The notes under the pieces are model-generated. The model worked only from the letters and a program-made list of their open reading frames with translations. It was not told the origin of the DNA and did not search any database. Positions 60,076 through 64,000 of a stretch of 64,000 nucleotides of DNA are shown here, piece after piece. This DNA comes from an uncultured Curtobacterium sp. (GTDB taxonomy: Bacteria; Actinomycetota; Actinomycetes; Actinomycetales; Microbacteriaceae), in NCBI GenBank assembly GCA_913778205.1, contig CAJYUW010000024.1, forward strand, positions 155,656-219,655. Direction: 5' to 3'. Within the stretch, counting starts at the first letter, position 1, and every line of letters begins with the position of its first letter. Both the position numbers and the translations under genes were made by a program.

Positions 60076-61185
60076 TCAGGCGCCGAGGGCAGGCGGGCAG
60101 CTCTCGCGGAGGAGCACCTCCACCGGCAGGCGCACCGCACGCGGCGGCCCGTCGGGCTCGGCCAGCCGGTCGACCACGGCGCGCACGGCCGCACGCCCGA
60201 GCTCCCCCATCGGCTGGTGCACGGTGGTCAGGCGCGGGGTCGAGAACCGGCCGGCGTCGATGCCGTCGAAGCCCGTCACGACGACGTCCTCCGGGACGCG
60301 GATGCCGAGCGCCGCCGCCGCGTCGAGGACCCCGAGCGCCGACTGGTCGTTCGAGCACACGACCGCGCGCGGCACCGCCCCGCTGAAGAGGTCCGTCGCG
60401 AGCTCCCGGGCCCGCACCCGGCCGAAGTCGCCGTGGACGGTGGTGACGTCCGACGCGGGGACACCGTGGTCGGCGAGGGCCTGTCGGAAGCCGGCGGCGC
60501 GCTCGAGGTCGTCGGGCGAGTCGACCGGGCCGGCGAGGTAGGCGATGCCCGAGCGGATCCCGAGGCGTCCGATGACGTGCTCCGCCAGCGTCCGCATGCC
60601 GGCGACGTTGTCCACGCTGACCGAGTCGAAGCCGTGCGACCGCCCGTCGTCGGCGAGGACCACGACCGGCACCCGCCGTGCGACGTGCTCGAGCAGGTCG
60701 TCCGGCACCGTCCGCGCCATCACCGCGAGGCCGTCCACACGTCCGGCGACGTCGTTCACGATCACGTCGCGCGACGATCCCCGCCCGGCGGCCACCATGA
60801 GGGCGAGCCCGCGCTGCCAGGCCTCGACCTCCGCCCCGCGGAGCACCTCGTCGAAGTACAGGTTCGACGAGGACGGCTGGGTCACGTGACGGCGGTCGTC
60901 GACGATGCGGACGCCGCCGTCGGTGACGAGGTCCGGCCGCTCGTCGGGCACGACGTCGAAGCCGGGCAGCAGGAGCCCCACGACCCCGGTGCGACGGCCC
61001 GCCAACGCCCGGGCGGTGCCGGACGGCACGTACCCGAGCGACCGGATCGCCGCCTGCACCCGGTCCCGGGTGCCCTCGCGCACCGCGTCGGGCGTGCGCA
61101 GCACGCGCGAGACGGTCGCGATCGAGACGCCGGCGGCGGATGCCACGTCGTAGACCGTGGGTGGTGCGCTGCGCTGGTCCGTCAC
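60076..61185 (-). CDS. LacI family transcriptional regulator
   Basis: This is a 369-residue repressor. The helix-turn-helix is VYDVASAAGVSIATVSRVLRTPDAV (about residues 9-33) with the hinge GYVPSGTARALAGRRT. The sugar-binding domain follows (VVGLLLPGFDVV, GRVDGLAVMAR, VVCSNDQSALGVLDAAAALG, VTGFDGIDAGRFSTP). A 25-residue insert relative to the family lies near 80-105. The GTG at 61185 has GGGAGG six bases upstream; this ribosome site is one arm of the GGACGGGAGGCACGG word seen in the palindrome at 5971. It presumably represses the downstream oligosaccharide operon through the operator at 59763. Confidence 0.92.
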   Translation of the reverse strand: MTDQRSAPPTVYDVASAAGVSIATVSRVLRTPDAVREGTRDRVQAAIRSLGYVPSGTARALAGRRTGVVGLLLPGFDVVPDERPDLVTDGGVRIVDDRRHVTQPSSSNLYFDEVLRGAEVEAWQRGLALMVAAGRGSSRDVIVNDVAGRVDGLAVMARTVPDDLLEHVARRVPVVVLADDGRSHGFDSVSVDNVAGMRTLAEHVIGRLGIRSGIAYLAGPVDSPDDLERAAGFRQALADHGVPASDVTTVHGDFGRVRARELATDLFSGAVPRAVVCSNDQSALGVLDAAAALGIRVPEDVVVTGFDGIDAGRFSTPRLTTVHQPMGELGRAAVRAVVDRLAEPDGPPRAVRLPVEVLLRESCPPALGA

Positions 61186-61395
61186 CCCGTGCCTCCCGTC
61201 CGGTCGCCCGCCGTCGCGAGCCGCGCGGCCGGACCATCCTAGGCACCGCCCGGTGACGGACCGGTCCAGCTCCCGCACGCCACTCTTGCGCGATCCGGAC
61301 AGTGCGCGCACACTTGAGCGACCTCAGTACGTCCCGTGAGGAAGCGCACCCGCAGTCAGGGAACTGCACGTTGCCCACACACACAGGAGAACACG

Positions 61396-61548
61396 ATGTC
61401 GAAGAACACCCGCGGCCAGAGCCGAGACGTCATCACCGAGTCGATCGCCCTCGACGAGGTGAAGAGCGGACTGCTCGACCACAGTCAGCACAACCAGGAC
61501 GCGTGGATCTTCGGCGAGGTCGACGGCAGCGAGGAACCGACGGTCTGA
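61396..61548 (+). CDS. 50-residue protein of unknown function
   Basis: This is a small acidic, soluble protein: MSKNTRGQSRDVITESIALDEVK, then a His/Gln/Asn stretch (HSQHNQDAW) and an acidic end (GEVDGSEEPTV). AGGAGA lies six bases before the ATG and fixes the start; an upstream ATG at 61336 lacks one. It has no cysteine, membrane span or signal. I do not recognise it. It is monocistronic, divergent from the LacI gene and convergent with the GntR gene. Translation looks real from the ribosome site and codon use. Confidence 0.65.
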   Translation: MSKNTRGQSRDVITESIALDEVKSGLLDHSQHNQDAWIFGEVDGSEEPTV

Positions 61549-61573
61549 CGAGCCGTTCCGGACCGGTCGGGCG

Positions 61574-62290
61574 TCAGCGCTCGCTCGGACCGACGATCGC
61601 CATGCCCGCACCGCGGAGCCGACGACGTTCCTGGGCGATGAACGCGAGCAGACGGTCGTTGGTGCCGGCGACGTGCGCGGCCAGGAGGTCGGCCGCGCGG
61701 TCGGCATCGCCGGCGCGGACCGCGTCGAGGATCGCGCTGTGCTCGTCCCAGGCGGCGTCGCGGGCCTCCGGCGTGCGGACCTCGATCCAGCGGGTCCGCT
61801 CGAGGCGGGTCAGCGCGTCGGCGACGGCGTCGGTGATGAACCGGTTGCCGCCGAGCGCCGCGAGGTCGAGGTGGAACGTCGAGCCCATCCGCACGCCGGA
61901 CCGCTGGTCGGGCGCCGCGCGGAGGGCGTCGAGGTGTGCGCGGACCTCGTCGAGCTGGTCGGCCGAGGCCCGGGCGACCGCGAGCCGCGCGGCGGCGGGC
62001 TCCAGGACCCCGCGGAGCTCCGCGAGCGAGGCGATCTCGTCGAGGTCGATCGGGGTGACGGTCCACGTGCGACCCTCGTGGAGGATGAGCCCCTCGCGCT
62101 CGAGCCGCGACAAGGCCGCGCGCACCGGGGTCCGGGAGGCGTGGAACCGCGCTTCGAGACCACGCTCGGAGATGCGCTCTCCGGGAGCGATGTCGAGGGT
62201 CAGGATCGCCGCGCGCAGGTTGTCGTAGAGCTGCGCGGTCTGCGAGACCGGCGCGTCGTCCGCGGTCATCGCCTGTGTCGTACCAGCCAC
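61574..62290 (-). CDS. GntR family regulator, FCD subgroup
   Basis: This regulator has about 238 residues. The winged helix is LYDNLRAAILTLDIAPGERISERGLEARFHASRTPVRAALSRLEREGLI (about residues 22-70). The all-helical FCD ligand domain (about 85-225) has the metal-site histidines in FHLDLAALGGNRF, DEHSAILDAVRAGDADRAADLLAAHVAGT. Ligands are usually organic acids. The GTG at 62290 sits eight bases after an extended -10 (TGCTAGGCT), which favours a leaderless start; the ATG at 62269 is the alternative. It is divergent from an MFS gene, with a palindromic operator between them. Confidence 0.9.
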   Translation of the reverse strand: MAGTTQAMTADDAPVSQTAQLYDNLRAAILTLDIAPGERISERGLEARFHASRTPVRAALSRLEREGLILHEGRTWTVTPIDLDEIASLAELRGVLEPAAARLAVARASADQLDEVRAHLDALRAAPDQRSGVRMGSTFHLDLAALGGNRFITDAVADALTRLERTRWIEVRTPEARDAAWDEHSAILDAVRAGDADRAADLLAAHVAGTNDRLLAFIAQERRRLRGAGMAIVGPSER

Positions 62291-62311
62291 GGTCCGAGAG
62301 CCTAGCAGGCA

Positions 62312-62334
62312 TGGTATACCGTTTTGGTATACCA
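62312..62334. promoter_or_regulatory. GntR/FadR-type operator
   Basis: TGGTATACC-N5-GGTATACCA is a perfect 9-bp inverted repeat in the 67-bp spacer of the GntR-MFS divergent pair. Each arm contains the palindrome GGTATACC, close to the TGGTNNACCA form of FadR-subfamily sites. It lies just upstream of the GntR extended -10. Confidence 0.82.
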
Positions 62335-62357
62335 ATCGTTCCGCAGATGGGTCCACC

Positions 62358-63554
62358 GTGACGACGAGCACAGCAGCGCACCCCACGACGAGCCGCCGCG
62401 CCTGGACGATGCTCGCGCTCGGCGTCGGCGCGCAGGCCGCCGGGACCCTCGTCGTGTCCGCGCCGGCGCTGCTCATCCCGTACCTCCACGCGCACGGCAC
62501 GCCGCTCCCGGTCGCCGGGCTCCTCGCCGCGGCGCCGACGTTCGGCATGGTGCTGACGCTCATCGCCTGGGGCGCGGTCACCGACCGGTTCGGCGAACGC
62601 GTCGTCATCGCGGGCGGTCTCGTCCTGACGACCCTCGCGGTCGCGGCGGCCTGGGTCGGCGCCGGGGACACCGTCCTGCTCGGGCTCGCGTTCCTGGCCG
62701 CCGGCATGACGAGTGCGTCCACGAACGCGGCGAGCGGACGGGTCGTGGTCGGGTGGTTCCCGAAGGAGCGCCGCGGACTCGCGATGGGCATCCGGCAGAT
62801 GTCGCAGCCGCTCGGGGTGACCCTGGCCGCGGTGACCGTCCCGCAGCTCGCGGAGGCGTCCGGCATCCGGGCCGCCCTACTGCTCCCCGTCGTGCTCTGC
62901 GCCGTCCTCGCGGTCCTCTGCGCGATCGGCATCGTGAACCCGCCGAGGGCGTCCCGCGCCGCGGCGCCCGCGGAGCACGTGGCGAACCCGTACCGGTCGA
63001 ACGGGTTCCTCTGGCGGGTGCACGCGGTGTCCGTGCTGCTCGTGGTGCCGCAGTTCACGCTGTCCACCTACGGGCTCGTGTGGCTCGTCGGGCTCGGGTG
63101 GTCGACGGGGACGGCCGGGCTGCTCGTCGGCGCCGCACAGTTCGTCGGGGCGGTCGGTCGCATCGCGGTCGGGGCGTGGAGTGACCGCGCGGGTTCCCGG
63201 GTCGGACCGCTGCGCATCGTCGCCGTGAGCGCCGCTGTCGTCATGGGAGTGCTGGCGCTCGTCGACGTCACGCACCTCGCGGTGGGCGCGGTGTTCCTCG
63301 TGGTGGCGACGAGTGTCACGGTCGCGGACAACGGGCTGGCCTACACGTCGGTCGCCGAGGCCGCTGGACCGTTCTGGTCCGGGCGGGCGCTCGGGGCGCA
63401 GAACACCGGGCAGTTCATCGCGGCGAGCGCGGTGGGACCGGGGGTCGGGGCACTCGTCGCGACGCTGGGGTTCGCGGCGTCGTTCTCGATCGTGGCCGTG
63501 CTACCGCTGCTGGCGTTGCCGCTCGTGCCCCGCGCCGACCGCTCGCGGGACTGA
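62358..63554 (+). CDS. MFS transporter
   Basis: This 398-residue transporter has 12 spans. After span two it has WGAVTDRFGERVVIAGG (motif A), then GRVVVGWFPKERRGLAMGIRQMSQPLGVTLAAV, typical of the nitrate/carboxylate and CynX-like MFS groups, and a similar motif in the second half (GRIAVGAWSDRAGSRVG). It probably imports an organic acid; the substrate is unknown. The start is GTG with a weak ribosome site. The adjacent FCD-type GntR regulator presumably represses it until its ligand is present. Confidence 0.9.
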   Translation: MTTSTAAHPTTSRRAWTMLALGVGAQAAGTLVVSAPALLIPYLHAHGTPLPVAGLLAAAPTFGMVLTLIAWGAVTDRFGERVVIAGGLVLTTLAVAAAWVGAGDTVLLGLAFLAAGMTSASTNAASGRVVVGWFPKERRGLAMGIRQMSQPLGVTLAAVTVPQLAEASGIRAALLLPVVLCAVLAVLCAIGIVNPPRASRAAAPAEHVANPYRSNGFLWRVHAVSVLLVVPQFTLSTYGLVWLVGLGWSTGTAGLLVGAAQFVGAVGRIAVGAWSDRAGSRVGPLRIVAVSAAVVMGVLALVDVTHLAVGAVFLVVATSVTVADNGLAYTSVAEAAGPFWSGRALGAQNTGQFIAASAVGPGVGALVATLGFAASFSIVAVLPLLALPLVPRADRSRD

Positions 63555-63652
63555 GGCTCGCGGGAGGCCGGCGGCCCGCGTGCCGGGGTGCCGGCGGCTG
63601 GCGGCCGGCATGCCGGCGTGCCGGCGGCCGGCGTGCCGGCGGCCGGCGTACC

Positions 63653-63822
63653 GGGTCGGCAGCTGGCGGCCGGCATGCCGGGTCGAGGTTCCACCCCGCC
63701 CCGTGAGGTTCCGAAATTCCGGCATCTCGCGCGCTCGCGCTGCGATCCCCGGAACCTCGATGACGCGCACGCGGCGAGTCGTGGAACCTCGACCCGGCAC
63801 GCCGGCCGCCAGCCGCCGACCC
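63653..63822. repeat. Long inverted repeat with GAGGTTCC boxes, copy 2
   Basis: Arms 63653-63694 and 63781-63822 are 42 bp with two mismatches and continue less perfectly outward. The 86-bp centre has a nested pair, GAGGTTCCG (63705) and CGGAACCTC (63750). It also has the 17-base word 63711-63727 that matches 5916-5932 in reverse. No ORF in it looks coding. Confidence 0.75.
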
Positions 63823-63898
63823 GGCATGCCGGCCGCCAGCTGCCGACCCGGCATGCCGGCCGCCAGCTGCCGACCCGGTACGCCGGCCGCCGGCACGC
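63791..63898. repeat. Four 27-nt tandem repeats
   Basis: Units start at 63791, 63818, 63845 and 63872, of the form GACCCGGCATGCCGGCC followed by GCCAGCTGCC. They overlap the right arm of the long inverted repeat, so the arm itself is the first unit. Confidence 0.8.
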
Positions 63899-63960
63899 CG
63901 GCCGCCGGCACGCCGGCCGCCGGCACGCCGGCCGCCGGCACGCCGGCCGCCGGCACGCCG
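63886..63960. repeat. Five exact 15-nt tandem repeats
   Basis: Unit GCCGCCGGCACGCCG occurs five times without change (63886, 63901, 63916, 63931, 63946). The surrounding sequence to the window end continues as degenerate CCGGC/GCCGG words. Together with 63555-63652, nothing after the MFS stop looks like a gene; the open frames are artefacts of the repeat. Confidence 0.85.
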
Positions 63961-64000
63961 GCATGCCGGCCGCCAGCCGCCGGCACCCCGGCACGCGGGC

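Noticed and set aside
61312..61330. HAIR-like CTTGAGC near the 50-residue gene
   Set aside because: The second half-site ACTCAAG is missing at the required spacing.
63791..63960. CRISPR-like array
   Set aside because: The repeats are directly adjacent with no unique spacers, and no cas genes are present.
63341..63994. 217-codon Arg/Pro/Cys frame in the terminal repeat
   Set aside because: The regular ACRRP phrases are translations of the tandem DNA repeat, and part of it is antisense to the MFS gene.

Overview
The window is very GC-rich, with GTG/ATG starts, many 4-nt ATGA/GTGA overlaps between genes, few mobile genes and an HspR/HAIR-controlled dnaK operon without groEL. Together with a DUF7507-type repeat adhesin that carries an LAFTG sorting signal, this points to an actinobacterium, most likely a Microbacteriaceae member of the Curtobacterium/Clavibacter kind. 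The taxonomic call is inference from gene content. I saw no rRNA, tRNA, insertion sequence, phage or CRISPR array.

Layout. 1-2.9 kb: trpF, a membrane Ser/Thr kinase, a DUF2945 protein and a DedA protein. 2.9-6.1 kb: a ROK regulator divergent from a GH20 hexosaminidase, ending in a repeat-rich spacer with a perfect 48-bp palindrome and six 17-nt repeats. 6.1-10.3 kb: fruR-fruK-fruA fructose PTS operon. 10.4-11.1 kb: an orphan response regulator. 11.2-13.3 kb: an OafA-type acyltransferase. 13.3-16.7 kb: a sugar ABC importer whose promoter shares a 26-bp site with the ROK/GH20 promoter. 16.9-21.9 kb: an export/envelope module (FtsX-type permease, ATPase, adaptor, lipoprotein, histidine kinase and the remnant of its response regulator). 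22-25.7 kb: N-domain-less ClpB with a HAIR operator, and an MFS exporter. 25.8-39 kb: TatA, a WcaJ-type sugar transferase, a GH2 beta-mannosidase, an aldo-keto reductase and two large secreted surface proteins. 39.2-43.3 kb: dnaK-grpE-dnaJ-hspR. 43.3-51.1 kb: an rRNA-type methyltransferase, then an exopolysaccharide block (acyltransferase, DUF3060 lipoprotein, BY-kinase, Wzy-like polymerase, Wzx-like flippase). 51.2-61.2 kb: an ankyrin protein and a LacI-controlled oligosaccharide operon (binding protein, two permeases, double ATPase, hydrolase, GH1 glucosidase). 61.4-64 kb: a 50-residue protein, a GntR-MFS divergent pair and a block of inverted and tandem repeats.

How they work together. Three sugar-acquisition systems (chitin-like, fructose and beta-glucoside) each sit next to their own regulator. 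HspR joins dnaK and clpB into one heat-shock circuit. The surface genes (WcaJ, Wzc/Wzy/Wzx, two acyltransferases and two secreted repeat proteins) are scattered over 40 kb. Several of them share unusually AT-rich extended -10 promoters, some apparently leaderless. The most notable signals are the shared ROK operator, a response regulator reduced to a 40-codon relic that keeps its coupling to the kinase, a 21-codon relay ORF linking two permeases, a GH1 gene without a normal start codon, and a family of intergenic palindromes, one of which lies inside a coding sequence.
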